This document shows positions 1-9,110 of a stretch of DNA of 64,000 nucleotides, piece after piece. Position numbers and translations under genes: made by a program. The notes beneath the pieces are model-generated. The model did no database searches, was not told where the DNA came from, and was given only the letters and a program-made list of their open reading frames with translations. Origin of the DNA: Candidatus Alistipes faecigallinarum (lineage in GTDB: Bacteria; Bacteroidota; Bacteroidia; Bacteroidales; Rikenellaceae); assembly GCA_019115605.1 (NCBI GenBank), contig DXDG01000019.1, positions 87,606 through 151,605 on the forward strand, read 5' to 3'. How positions within the stretch are numbered: position 1 is the stretch's first letter; each line of letters starts with the position of its first letter.

Positions 1-1419
1 GGCATCGACCAGACGCGTCGGGTCGTAGGCCTTCGTCCAGGCCGCGATCTCGGGGGTCTTGAACTGTCCCCAGGTCTCGTTGAAGGGAATCCAGACGCCG
101 ATCGAGACGAACGGCCGCAGGCAGTCGATGATCTCGCGCCACTCCTTGCGGTAGCAGGCCTCCGACTCGGGCGAGCGCTGCCGCTCCTCACCCGTGAAGT
201 AGCGGGTCATCTGCCACTGGGGATTGCCGAACGAGATGTCGCCGCTGGGCATGTCCTGCCAGACGATGATCCCCTCGCGGTCGCAGTGGTAGTACCAGCG
301 GGCCGGTTCGACCTTCACGTGCTTGCGGATCATGTTGTAGCCCAGCTCCTTGGTCTTTACGATGTCGTAGCGCAGCGCCTCGTCCGAGGGGGCGGTGTAG
401 AGCCCGTCGGGCCACCATCCCTGGTCGAGGGGCCCGAACTGGAAGAGGGGCCGGTTGTTGAGCATCAGGCGCGGGACGTTGTTGCGGTCGCGGCCTGTCG
501 AGAACTTGCGCATGGCCGTGTAGCTCGCCACGCGGTCCACGACGCGGCCGTCGTGGCGCAGCGTAACCTGCAGGTCGTAGAGGAAGGGGCTTTCGGGGCT
601 CCAAAGCTTCGGCTCGGCAACGGGAAGCTCCACGGAGGTGCTGGGCAGCGCCTCGGCCGTGGCGACCACCGTGCCGCCGTCCCGGAGCACGACCTCGATG
701 CGGTCGCCCGGGGCCGCCTCCGAGAGGGGCACCTCGACCGTGAAGCGCATGTGGTCAAGGTCGGCCGTGGCCTGCACGCCGAGGATGTAGCGCTGCGGCA
801 CGGCTTCGAGCCAGACGGTCTGCCAGATGCCGCTCACGGACGAGTACCAGATGCCGCTCGGATTGTCCGACTGCTTGCCGCGGGGCTGGAAACCCTTTTC
901 GGTGGGGTCCCAGACGCGGATGCGGAGCGTGTTGCCGCCCTTGCGCAGGGCCGGGGTGATATCGAAGCTGAAGGGGGTGAAGCCGCCGGTGTGCGAGCCG
1001 ACCGTCGTGCCGTTCACCCAGACGTCGGTCTTCCAGTCCGAGGCGCCGATGTGGAGCAGGACGCGGTCGCCGCGCCACGAGGCCGGAACCGTGAAGCTGC
1101 GTTCGTACCAGAGGCAGCGGTCGGCGCCGGGGCGCTCGCCGACCCCCGAGAGGGCCGACTCCGCTGCGAAGGGGACGAGGATCTTGCCCTCGAACGTCTC
1201 GGGCGCGGCTTCGAGCGGGAGGATGGCGTAGTCCCAGAGTCCGTTGAGGTTTTGCCACTTCTCGCGCACGAGCTGCGGACGCGGGTATTCGGCTAGCACC
1301 TGCTGCGGGTCGAGTTTCTCACCCCACGGGGTGAGCAGGCGTACCTGGGCCGGCTGCCATTGGGCGGCGGCCGGCAGCGCGGCCAGGAGGGCCAGCGCCA
1401 TGAGGAAGGTTCGTTTCAT
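1..1419 (-). CDS. Glycoside hydrolase family 2 enzyme, secreted, 3' part outside window
   Basis: The product is a GH2 exo-glycosidase (beta-galactosidase, beta-glucuronidase or beta-mannosidase class). The 473 residues seen begin with a signal peptide (MKRTFLMALALLAALPAAAQ), so it acts in the periplasm or at the surface. A sugar-binding jelly-roll domain (about 40-200) follows, with motifs such as YERSFTVP and DVWVNGTTVG, then the immunoglobulin-like domain and the start of the TIM barrel. The motif PFNETWG places the catalytic acid/base at Glu448. The nucleophile would lie beyond the left edge. The start is the only ATG in front of the signal peptide. It is divergent from the sulfatase and has its own ordinary promoter without the shared operator found nearby. 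The exact sugar cannot be told. Family assignment is firm. Confidence 0.9.
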   Translation of the reverse strand, partial: MKRTFLMALALLAALPAAAQWQPAQVRLLTPWGEKLDPQQVLAEYPRPQLVREKWQNLNGLWDYAILPLEAAPETFEGKILVPFAAESALSGVGERPGADRCLWYERSFTVPASWRGDRVLLHIGASDWKTDVWVNGTTVGSHTGGFTPFSFDITPALRKGGNTLRIRVWDPTEKGFQPRGKQSDNPSGIWYSSVSGIWQTVWLEAVPQRYILGVQATADLDHMRFTVEVPLSEAAPGDRIEVVLRDGGTVVATAEALPSTSVELPVAEPKLWSPESPFLYDLQVTLRHDGRVVDRVASYTAMRKFSTGRDRNNVPRLMLNNRPLFQFGPLDQGWWPDGLYTAPSDEALRYDIVKTKELGYNMIRKHVKVEPARWYYHCDREGIIVWQDMPSGDISFGNPQWQMTRYFTGEERQRSPESEACYRKEWREIIDCLRPFVSIGVWIPFNETWGQFKTPEIAAWTKAYDPTRLVDA

Positions 1420-1458
1420 AGACGGTGAAGTTTGGATGGTCGTAATTGTTTGCGATTC

Positions 1459-1490
1459 TAAAATTACGCATATTTTCGGCGACGGCCAAA
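1459..1490 (-). promoter_or_regulatory. Promoter of the GH2 gene
   Basis: On the minus strand TTTG (1490-1487) is followed after 20 bp by TAATTTTA (1466-1459). This is one mismatch from the Bacteroidota -33/-7 consensus TTTG-N19/20-TAnnTTTG and lies 40 bp before the start codon. No copy of the GATANNAYAC half-site is present in this orientation. Confidence 0.55.
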
Positions 1491-1588
1491 CGACCCCGTC
1501 GGGGATGGATTCCGCTGTTTTTGTATACTCGGCTGTAAATCAGCACCACGATCGGTTTCTGGACCGAGTGTGGCCCGGGCTTTGTTGC

Positions 1589-1648
1589 GATATGACACTC
1601 TTTTGAGACGATAGTATACACCTAGGGGCGAAAGAAAATCTATTTTTG
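1589..1648 (+). promoter_or_regulatory. Two-half-site operator plus -7 box before the sulfatase
   Basis: Half-sites GATATGACAC (1589-1598) and GATAGTATAC (1610-1619) lie 21 bp apart in direct orientation. The -7 box TATTTTTG is at 1641-1648, 31 bp after the start of the second half-site. There is no clear -33 TTTG at the normal distance; the downstream half-site takes its place, as expected for a promoter that depends on an activator. The same layout is found at 3108-3167 and 18002-18061. The rest of the 295-bp divergent gap (1420-1714) holds the GH2 promoter and nothing else I recognise. Confidence 0.75.
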
Positions 1649-1714
1649 TTCAAAACGAAACGTCGTGTCGGAAAGAGCGACTCGGGTTTCGATACCACCT
1701 GACCTGCTACGAAA

Positions 1715-3046
1715 ATGGATGACAGAACCCTGCTGACAGGAGTCGGGGCGCTGCTGGCACTCGGTGCTCCGGCTTCGGCGCAAAACATGCGCCCCAACGT
1801 GATCGTGATCTATACGGACGACCATGGTACGCTGGACATGAACTGTTACGGTGCCCGGGACCTCCGGACGCCTCACATGGATACGCTGGCGGCGCGGGGC
1901 GTACGTTTCACGCAATTCTATGCCGCCCCCGTGAGTTCGGCCTCCCGGGCGAGTCTGATGACCGGACAATTCACCGCCCGTGCGGGACTTACGGGGAATG
2001 CCGGGGACCGGGGCCTGCCGACGGACAAGGAGACGATTGCCGAGCGTCTGCGGGCAAACGGTTACCGGACAGCCTGTATCGGCAAGTGGCACCTGGGGTC
2101 GCTCAGGGAGTATGCTCCGAACAGTCGGGGATTCGATTATTTCTGGGGATTTCTGGGAGGCTGCATCGACAGCTATTCGCATTTCTACTATTGGGGAGGT
2201 CCGAACCGGCACGACCTCTGGTGCAACGATCGGGAGATCTATCGCGGCGGAACCTTTTTTGCCGAAGAGACGTTGCGCGAGGCCGAGCGGTTCATTACAA
2301 ACGGGGACGAACGCCCCTTCTTTCTCTATTGGGCCGTCAATATCCCTCATTATCCGCTTCAGCCGTCGGAGAAGTGGCTGGAGTATTATGCCGATCTGCC
2401 CGAGCCGCGCCGTCAGTATGCGGCTTTTATCTCGACATTCGATGATTGTCTGGGCGGGTTGAGAGCCTTTCTTCGGGAGAATGGGCTGGAGGAGAACACA
2501 ATTGTCATACTGCAGTCGGATAACGGCCACAGCACCGAGGTGAGAACCTTCGGTGGAGGGGGTTATTGCGGCGACTATCGAGGCGGGAAGTTCTCCCTTT
2601 TCGAAGGGGGAATCCGGGTGCCGGCCCTCATCTCCTGGCCCGGACATCTTCCGCAGGGGGCCGTCCGGGACCAGATGGCCATGAATATTGACTGGTTTCC
2701 GACGATTCTCGAACTTTGCGGAATTGATGCCGCGGGGTGTGACGTGGATGGGAAGAGTCTCGTGGGGGTGCTCCTCGACGGTTCGGCCCCGGCACCACAT
2801 GAAACGCTGCATTTCGATTTCGAGCGCCAGTGGGCCGTACGTCACGGTGACTGGAAACTGCTTTTCAATGCCATCGATGTACGTCCCAATGACCGGAACG
2901 TGACCCTCGAAGGTCTCTTCCTGACCAACCTGAAGATGGATCCTTCGGAATCGCGGAATCTTCTCGAATCCTATCCGCAGCAGGCCGGCGAGTTGCTGGA
3001 GCTGCGTCTGCAGTATGTCGCCTCACTCTCCGGACCGAGAAAGTAA
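1715..3046 (+). CDS. S1-family sulfatase, serine-type
   Basis: A 443-residue exported sulfatase that hydrolyses sulfate esters on a glycan. The N-terminus (to about Ala22-Gln23) is a short signal peptide, with less positive charge than usual. Metal-binding Asp35-Asp36 sit in IYTDDHG. The formylglycine motif is Ser74-Ser75-Ala76-Ser77-Arg78 followed by ASLMTG, which fits S-x-A-x-R. Such a serine must be oxidised to formylglycine by an anaerobic sulfatase-maturing enzyme (none is encoded here). Later motifs GKWHLG and SDNGHS fit the family. It stands alone between a GH2 gene and GH130, but its promoter shares the operator of the GH130-SusCD operon, so it is probably induced by the same glycan. 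The target sugar is unknown. Confidence 0.93.
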   Translation: MDDRTLLTGVGALLALGAPASAQNMRPNVIVIYTDDHGTLDMNCYGARDLRTPHMDTLAARGVRFTQFYAAPVSSASRASLMTGQFTARAGLTGNAGDRGLPTDKETIAERLRANGYRTACIGKWHLGSLREYAPNSRGFDYFWGFLGGCIDSYSHFYYWGGPNRHDLWCNDREIYRGGTFFAEETLREAERFITNGDERPFFLYWAVNIPHYPLQPSEKWLEYYADLPEPRRQYAAFISTFDDCLGGLRAFLRENGLEENTIVILQSDNGHSTEVRTFGGGGYCGDYRGGKFSLFEGGIRVPALISWPGHLPQGAVRDQMAMNIDWFPTILELCGIDAAGCDVDGKSLVGVLLDGSAPAPHETLHFDFERQWAVRHGDWKLLFNAIDVRPNDRNVTLEGLFLTNLKMDPSESRNLLESYPQQAGELLELRLQYVASLSGPRK

Positions 3047-3107
3047 TTCGTAAATCATGTGTCTGCAGGTTAGTGACATGCGTTCCGATGCCCGTGCGTG
3101 TTGAATC

Positions 3108-3167
3108 GATATGATACTCTTTTGGGACGATAGTACACACCTCGGCACGGAAGAAAACGTACCTTTG
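3108..3167 (+). promoter_or_regulatory. Two-half-site operator plus -7 box before the GH130-SusCD operon
   Basis: Half-sites GATATGATAC (3108-3117) and GATAGTACAC (3129-3138) are 21 bp apart, and the -7 box TACCTTTG is at 3160-3167, 31 bp after the start of the second. Much of the roughly 60-bp block matches that before the sulfatase, including the bases between the half-sites. The -7 box lies 21 bp before the start codon. Confidence 0.78.
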
Positions 3168-3187
3168 TTTACGAAAAACGAGACCCC

Positions 3188-4219
3188 ATGCGCTATTCCG
3201 ACAATCCGATTCTGACACCCCGCGACCTGCGGCCGAGCCGCGAAGGGATGAAAATCGAGTGCCTGCTCAATCCGGGCGCCTTCCGCTTTGACGGCCGCAC
3301 GTGGCTGCTTGTCCGCGTGGCCGAGCGTCCCGAGCAGCACGACGGGGAGATCAGCTTCCCGATGCTCGACGCCGCGAACCGCATGACGATCATGCGCGTT
3401 CCGACCTCCTCGCCCGATCTGGACCTCTCGGACCCGCGGGTGATCACCTACCGGGGCGCCGATTACCTGACGACGATGTCGCACCTGCGGCTGGTGAGCA
3501 GCAGCGACGGCATCCACTTCCGCGAGGATCTGGCCTATGCGCCGCTCTTCGGCAGCGACGCCTACGAGGCCTACGGCGTGGAGGACTGCCGCGTAACGCA
3601 GCTCGAAGGGGCCTACTGCCTGACCTATACGGCCGTCTCGGCCAACGGCGTGGCGGTGCGCATGCGCCGCACGACGGACTGGCACCGTTTCGAGGATTAC
3701 GGGCTGGTGCTGCCGCCCCACAACAAGGACTGCACGCTCTTCGATGCGAAGATCGGCGACCTATATTATATGCTGCACCGTCCGAGCAGCCCCGAGATCG
3801 GCGGCAACTACATCTGGATCGCCCAGAGTCCCGACCTGCGCCACTGGGGCAACCACCGCTGCGTGGCCCGCACGCGTCCGGGACGGTGGGACAGCGCCCG
3901 CATCGGCGCGGGGTGTGCGCCGATCCGCACCGACCGCGGCTGGCTGATGATCTACCACGGCGCCGACGAGGCGCACCGCTACTGCCTGGGTGCGATGCTG
4001 CTCGATGCGGAGGACCCCTCGAAGGTGCTGGCGCGCAGCGACCGCCCGATCCTGGAGCCCGAGGCGCCCTACGAGCAGACGGGATTCTTCGGCAACGTCG
4101 TCTTCTCGAACGGCCAGATCGTCGACGGCGACCGCATCGCGCTCTACTACGGCGCCTCGGACGAGGTGATCTGCCGCGCGGACTTCTCGGTGCGCGAGAT
4201 CCTGCAAACCCTCGAATAA
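3188..4219 (+). CDS. GH130 family mannoside phosphorylase or mannosidase, cytoplasmic
   Basis: A 343-residue five-bladed beta-propeller enzyme of family GH130, which cleaves beta-mannosides by phosphorolysis or, in some subfamilies, hydrolysis. The start DNPILTPRDLRPS, the motif GVEDCRVT (with the expected proton-donor Asp133) and LHRPSSPEIGGNYIW fit the family. There is no signal peptide, so it works in the cytoplasm. In known N-glycan pathways a cytoplasmic GH130 splits Man-beta-1,4-GlcNAc with phosphate after import. That role fits the GH92/GH38 genes nearby and the MFS gene under the same operator, but I infer it; phosphorylase versus hydrolase cannot be decided here. It is the first gene of the operon running into SusC and SusD. 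Confidence 0.85.
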   Translation: MRYSDNPILTPRDLRPSREGMKIECLLNPGAFRFDGRTWLLVRVAERPEQHDGEISFPMLDAANRMTIMRVPTSSPDLDLSDPRVITYRGADYLTTMSHLRLVSSSDGIHFREDLAYAPLFGSDAYEAYGVEDCRVTQLEGAYCLTYTAVSANGVAVRMRRTTDWHRFEDYGLVLPPHNKDCTLFDAKIGDLYYMLHRPSSPEIGGNYIWIAQSPDLRHWGNHRCVARTRPGRWDSARIGAGCAPIRTDRGWLMIYHGADEAHRYCLGAMLLDAEDPSKVLARSDRPILEPEAPYEQTGFFGNVVFSNGQIVDGDRIALYYGASDEVICRADFSVREILQTLE

Positions 4220-4259
4220 CCCGAACCAAACGAAAAAACATAAAACCGACTTGAAACCC

Positions 4260-5933
4260 ATGAAGAACCTTTTGACACACTGTTTCTGTCCGCTGCTGTG
4301 CCTGGCAGCCCTCACCGGTTGCGCAAACCAGGGTGCCGCGGGCTGCGACAGCCGCTCGACGGCGCTCGACGTCGATCTGACGAACCGTCTCTACCCCAAG
4401 GTGCAGACCCCGACCGAATCGCTCGTGGTGGTGAACCTCGCGAAGGACGACATCGAGGGCCAGGTGGCCGCCATCGGCCTGCAGGGCATCATCAACCGCG
4501 ACAGCCGCGAGAAGGTCTATGTGATGAACAGCCGCTGCAAGGACAACCACGGCGGCTGGAAGATCGGCCCCACGGCGCAGGCGCAGATGGGGCAGTTCTG
4601 GCTCGACCGGGTCCTCACCGACATCCCGCAGCAGGTGCTGCCGCTCGATACCACGAAGCGCAATCCCGCCTTCCGGGCCCTTGTCGAGCGGTACCGCGAC
4701 CGCATCAAGGGGGTGGTGATCTACGATCCCGAACTGGTCGAGGCGACGATCGAGGCGGCGACGACGATCGCCGCGCAGACCGACGCACTGATCCTCTCGC
4801 CGTCGCTCTACGAGGAGGTGAAATCCTGCGGATTCCCCGTTGTCGAGGATCTGCGGGGCCGTTTCCGCAGCAACATCGAGTGTCTGGACTGGCTCATGGA
4901 GCACTACTTCGAGGGGGCCTGCCACGACGTGGCCTTCACCTGGTCGCACATGACCCTCGACTTTGCCGAGAGCTGGGGCGCCGCCAACAAGGACTATGTG
5001 GTGGCCAACCGGCTGTTCACCTACTTCCTCGACATCCGGATTCCCGAGGAGTGCCACTACTACGAAAATATCGTGAAGCGCTATCCCGCCGGCACGCAGA
5101 TCATGGGCTGGACCGACGAGCTGAAGGCCGACAAGCTCTTTGCCGACTACGGTTATGTGATGATCCCCTTCATCTCGGTGGAGAACATGACCGTCATGTC
5201 GTCGTTCCCCTCCGTGCAGGGCACGCCCATCGAGCCGCGCGCCTATGAGGCCGACCCGAACACGACCTATGTGGCGATGCTCGTGGCCGACGGCGACAAC
5301 CTGCTCCACACGATGATCTACGAACCCTACACGATCGAGGAGTCGGAGCACTTCGGCGAGATTCCCCTGACGTGGGTCATCAACCCGGGCATCGTCGATC
5401 TGGCGCCGCGCGTCTTCACCTGGTACGACCGCGTGCTCAAGGGAGCCGGGCAGGAGATGGCCGCCATGATGGGCGACGGATCGCCCAATACGGACCGTTA
5501 CAGCGGCTTCTCGTTCTACTGCGCCCTGACGCGCCACTACCTCGACCGGGCGGGCATCCTCACGATGAAGCAGATGATCGACGGCGAGTCGGTCGCCTGG
5601 AACGTGCAGCCCTACTGCATCGAGGGCGGCTATGCCGGCACGGACTGGCGCGGCATCGAGCCGCACGAGTACCACATGGACCACGGGACGTTCCACATCG
5701 GCACGACCAACTCGCGGCCCGAGTACCTCGACCGGGCGCTGGCCCGCACGCCCGAGGGCGAGCCCTACTTCCTCTCGGTGATGATCGGCACGGCCAGCGA
5801 GGATGCCCCGACCTACGCCCTGGAGGTGAAGCGCTACCTCGAATCGCGCAACGACGGCCGCCGCTACGTCTTCGTGCGCACGGCCGACCTGGCCGCGACC
5901 TATCGTGCCTGGAAGGGCCTTCCCGTGATGTAG
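4260..5933 (+). CDS. GxGYxYP-like putative glycoside hydrolase lipoprotein
   Basis: A 557-residue lipoprotein: the signal peptide ends in a lipobox LTGC, so it is anchored in a membrane, likely outward-facing. The N-terminal part, with LVVVNLAKDDIEGQ and GLQGIINRDSREKVY, resembles the N-terminal domain of GxGYxYP proteins, a putative glycoside hydrolase group of Bacteroidota without a well-established activity. The C-terminal half has YVAMLVADGDNLLH and an aromatic-rich region (FSFYCALTRHYLDRAG). I chose the ATG at 4260 over an in-frame TTG 9 bp upstream because it opens directly on MKNLLTHC. It lies 40 bp after GH130 and 126 bp before SusC, probably in the same transcript. Recognition of the family is by pattern only. 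Confidence 0.65.
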   Translation: MKNLLTHCFCPLLCLAALTGCANQGAAGCDSRSTALDVDLTNRLYPKVQTPTESLVVVNLAKDDIEGQVAAIGLQGIINRDSREKVYVMNSRCKDNHGGWKIGPTAQAQMGQFWLDRVLTDIPQQVLPLDTTKRNPAFRALVERYRDRIKGVVIYDPELVEATIEAATTIAAQTDALILSPSLYEEVKSCGFPVVEDLRGRFRSNIECLDWLMEHYFEGACHDVAFTWSHMTLDFAESWGAANKDYVVANRLFTYFLDIRIPEECHYYENIVKRYPAGTQIMGWTDELKADKLFADYGYVMIPFISVENMTVMSSFPSVQGTPIEPRAYEADPNTTYVAMLVADGDNLLHTMIYEPYTIEESEHFGEIPLTWVINPGIVDLAPRVFTWYDRVLKGAGQEMAAMMGDGSPNTDRYSGFSFYCALTRHYLDRAGILTMKQMIDGESVAWNVQPYCIEGGYAGTDWRGIEPHEYHMDHGTFHIGTTNSRPEYLDRALARTPEGEPYFLSVMIGTASEDAPTYALEVKRYLESRNDGRRYVFVRTADLAATYRAWKGLPVM

Positions 5934-5965
5934 CCCCGATCCCGGACCATACGAAAAAAGCTCTT

Positions 5966-5992
5966 CGGAACACACCCTCAGGGCGTGTTCCG
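5966..5992 (+). other. Hairpin in the leader before SusC
   Basis: CGGAACAC (5966-5973) pairs with GTGTTCCG (5985-5992), and an inner CCC/GGG pair closes a 3-base loop after one mismatch. There is no T tract, so it is not a classical terminator. It may be a processing or stability element that sets SusC/SusD levels relative to the upstream genes. Confidence 0.5.
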
Positions 5993-6059
5993 CGGGGGCT
6001 GCTCACCGTCTGAAATTTCCGAAAAACAACCAACCAAACTTTAACAATCAAAAAACGCT

Positions 6060-9000
6060 ATGAAAAGGAGCTTGCTCAAAATGGCTTTTGCGGCAATGAT
6101 CGCGCTGCTCTGCGTCCCGTTCGCGGGGAGTCGCGCCGTTGCGCAGACCCGCAGCGTTGCGGGAACCGTCGTCGACGCGTCGGGTAATCCGGTTGTCGGC
6201 GCCGCCGTGGTCATCGAGGGAACCACGAAGGGAACCTCGACCGGTCTGGACGGTTCGTTCACGCTCGAAGGGGTGAAGGACGATACGCACCTGACCGTGT
6301 CGTACATCGGTTACAAGACCCTCACAACCCCCTCGCTCGGTTCGCAGACCTCGTTGACGATCACCCTCGAGGAGGATACGCAGATGCTGGACGACGTCGT
6401 GGTGATCGGCTACGGCGTGCAGCGCAAGAGCGACGTCACGGGGTCGATCACCTCGATCAAGGAGGATGCCCTGATCAACCGTTCGGTGGAGAACGTCCAG
6501 CAGGCCCTGCAGGGCAAGGCGGCTGGCGTATCGGTCTTCTCGGCTTCGGCAGCCCCGAACTCCTCGCCGTCGATCCGTATCCGCGGCTTCTCGTCGAACA
6601 GCGCCGGAGCCACCGACCCGCTCTACATCGTCGACGGTCTGAAGGTGAGCAACATCGGTTACCTGGATCCGTCGTCCGTAGAGTCGATGGAGATCCTCAA
6701 GGACGGCGCCTCGGCCGCCATCTACGGTGCCGAAGCCGGCAACGGCGTGGTGCTCATCACCACGAAGAAGGGCCGCAAGGGCGAGGCCCGCGCCTTCTAC
6801 GACTTCACCTACGGCATCACCTCGCTGGCGCGCAAGGCCGACCTGATGAATGCCGAGCAGTATGTGGCCTATCAGTCGGCCGCCGGCAACAGCCAGCTCA
6901 TGGAGCCCTGGGACGGTGTAACGGACACCGACTGGTTCGACGCCCTCTACGGTGACGGCGGATCGTTCCAGCGCCACACGGCGGGCTTCGAGTCGGCCAA
7001 CGACAACGGCTCGGTCTACGCCTCGCTGTCGTACATGAACAACGACGGCATGTACTACGGCGACAAGGACTGGCTCAAGCGCATCACCTTCCAGCTCAAC
7101 GGCGACTACAAGATCAAGGAGTGGCTCACCTTCACGACCAACAATACGGTCGAGAGCTCGCGGTGGCAGAGCCCCGGCGACGGCATCAACAAGGATTTCA
7201 ACAGTTCGCCCTATCTCTACGACCCGCTGCTCAAGCCCTTCTACGACAAGGACAACCTGCCGACCTACATGCAGGAGCTCATTGCCACGCAGGGCGATGA
7301 CATGATGATGAAGAACGAGGAGGGCGACTACGCCGGCGTTCCCTTCACGGCCAAGGACAAGACGAGCCCCATGACGTGGTACTACAGCGGCGAGGGGCAC
7401 CACAAGAGCTTCGCCCTGCGCGGCGCCTCTTCGGTAATCCTCTCGCCCTTCAAGGGCTTTACCTTCACCTCGCGCGTAGGCTACCGCCTCGAATCGTCGA
7501 ACTACGACTACTACGGCGTGCCCTTCTACGAGGCCGTCTCGTCGCGCACGACGCCCTACATCGAGGGCCGCACCGACATGACGCGCTTCTACCAGTGGGA
7601 GAACTTCGCCAACTACAACCGCACCTTCGGCAAGCACGCCGTCGTGGCGATGATCGGTATGTCGTGGCAGTACAACTGGTACAACTTTACCTCGGCCAAC
7701 GCCAACGGCCTGACCAATACGGCCGACAACTTCCACTACCTGAACTTCGCCGCGGCCGATGCCGTGAAGGGTGTCGGCGGCGAGGTCGGCGAGACGGCCA
7801 GCCTGAGCTACTTCGGACGTGTGGGCTACACCTACGACGACCGTTACAGCGTGATGTTCAACTTCCGCGCCGACGCCTACGACCTCTCGAAGCTCTCGCG
7901 CGAGTCCCGCTGGGGCTACTTCCCCTCGGTTTCGGCCGGATGGACCGTCTCGAACGAGCCGTTCCTGCGCGAGGTGGATCCCCGGAGCCTCTCGTTCCTC
8001 AAGGTCCGCGCCTCGTACGGTGTGAACGGCAACGTCAACGTGCTGGGCGGCTACCGCTACCGTTCGTCGATGAACGTTACGGACTACTACCCGATGGGCG
8101 GGCAGCTGCTCCCGACCATCACCCCTTCGGACGTGCTGGCCAACCCCTCGCTCGAGTGGGAGGAGTCCAAGCAGGTCGATGTGGGTGTCGATGCCCGCTT
8201 CCTGAACAACCGCCTCTCGTTCACGATGGACTACTTCAACAAGAACACTACGGGCCAGCTCGTGACGATGACCTCCCCGATCTCGACGGGAACGACCTCG
8301 GTAACGCGTAACGTGGGTCTGGTGAACAACCACGGCTTCGAATTCGAACTCGGCTGGCAAGATCAGGTCGGCGAGTTCTCCTACAGCGTCAATGCCAACC
8401 TCTCGACGCTCAAGACGCGCGTCAAGGAGCTGGAGGGCGACCGCATCTGGAGCGGCGACATGGTGGTCTTCGACGTCGACAAGCCCGTATGGAGCTACTA
8501 CGGCTGGAAATACCTGGGTGTGAATTCCGAGGACGGCAGCGCCATCTACTACGACAAGGACCGCAACGGCACGATCGACGACCAGGACAAGGTCTACCTC
8601 GGCACGCCGATTCCCGACTTCACCTACGGCATCACGGTGAACCTCGCCTGGAAGGGCTTCGACTTCACGCTCTTCGGCAGCGGCTCGCACGGCAACAAGC
8701 TGCTCTACTATGTGGGCACCACGCCGCAGGCCAACCGTCCCGCCGAGCTGTGGACCAAGTCGTGGGACGTTCTGGGCGCCGGTGCGAAGTATCCGCATCC
8801 CGACCCGAACGGCGACACGCACTTCTCGAAGTCGGACATGTACCTCAAGAGCGGTTCGTACTTCAAGATCAAGCAGCTGCAGCTGGGCTACACGCTGCCC
8901 GCGTCGCTGACGAAGAAGTTCGCCGTGTCGCGTCTGCGCGTCTATGTCTCGCTCGACAACTTCTTCTGCTTCTCGCCCTACTGGGGCATGGATCCCGAGG

Positions 9001-9089
9001 CGGTGAACGCCACCTCGGCCATGGGTGCCGACTACGGCAACTACCCGACGCCGAAGACGCTGACCTTCGGAGCCAACCTTTCGTTCTAA
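6060..9089 (+). CDS. SusC-family TonB-dependent outer-membrane transporter
   Basis: A 1009-residue SusC-like porin that imports oligosaccharides across the outer membrane using TonB energy. Order: signal peptide (1 to about 29, ending AVAQ), carboxypeptidase-regulatory-like domain (about 31-110, with SVAGTVVDASGNPVVGA), TonB-dependent plug (about 115-225, with DDVVVIGYGVQRKSDVTGS and LYIVDGLKV), and a long beta-barrel ending in the aromatic LTFGANLSF. Its length is usual for the family. SusD follows after a 21-bp gap, the standard paired arrangement in which SusD forms the lid. The substrate is inferred from the neighbours (mannosidases, GH130) to be a mannose-containing glycan. Confidence 0.97.
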   Translation: MKRSLLKMAFAAMIALLCVPFAGSRAVAQTRSVAGTVVDASGNPVVGAAVVIEGTTKGTSTGLDGSFTLEGVKDDTHLTVSYIGYKTLTTPSLGSQTSLTITLEEDTQMLDDVVVIGYGVQRKSDVTGSITSIKEDALINRSVENVQQALQGKAAGVSVFSASAAPNSSPSIRIRGFSSNSAGATDPLYIVDGLKVSNIGYLDPSSVESMEILKDGASAAIYGAEAGNGVVLITTKKGRKGEARAFYDFTYGITSLARKADLMNAEQYVAYQSAAGNSQLMEPWDGVTDTDWFDALYGDGGSFQRHTAGFESANDNGSVYASLSYMNNDGMYYGDKDWLKRITFQLNGDYKIKEWLTFTTNNTVESSRWQSPGDGINKDFNSSPYLYDPLLKPFYDKDNLPTYMQELIATQGDDMMMKNEEGDYAGVPFTAKDKTSPMTWYYSGEGHHKSFALRGASSVILSPFKGFTFTSRVGYRLESSNYDYYGVPFYEAVSSRTTPYIEGRTDMTRFYQWENFANYNRTFGKHAVVAMIGMSWQYNWYNFTSANANGLTNTADNFHYLNFAAADAVKGVGGEVGETASLSYFGRVGYTYDDRYSVMFNFRADAYDLSKLSRESRWGYFPSVSAGWTVSNEPFLREVDPRSLSFLKVRASYGVNGNVNVLGGYRYRSSMNVTDYYPMGGQLLPTITPSDVLANPSLEWEESKQVDVGVDARFLNNRLSFTMDYFNKNTTGQLVTMTSPISTGTTSVTRNVGLVNNHGFEFELGWQDQVGEFSYSVNANLSTLKTRVKELEGDRIWSGDMVVFDVDKPVWSYYGWKYLGVNSEDGSAIYYDKDRNGTIDDQDKVYLGTPIPDFTYGITVNLAWKGFDFTLFGSGSHGNKLLYYVGTTPQANRPAELWTKSWDVLGAGAKYPHPDPNGDTHFSKSDMYLKSGSYFKIKQLQLGYTLPASLTKKFAVSRLRVYVSLDNFFCFSPYWGMDPEAVNATSAMGADYGNYPTPKTLTFGANLSF

Positions 9090-9110
9090 TCCAATAACCT
9101 TACGACAACG

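Noticed and set aside
1420..1588. Shared operator in the orientation of the GH2 gene
   Set aside because: No GTRTNNTATC sequence is present; an ordinary -33/-7 promoter explains the gene.
5966..5992. Rho-independent terminator before SusC
   Set aside because: The stem is not followed by a T tract and the gene order argues for read-through, so I list it only as a hairpin.
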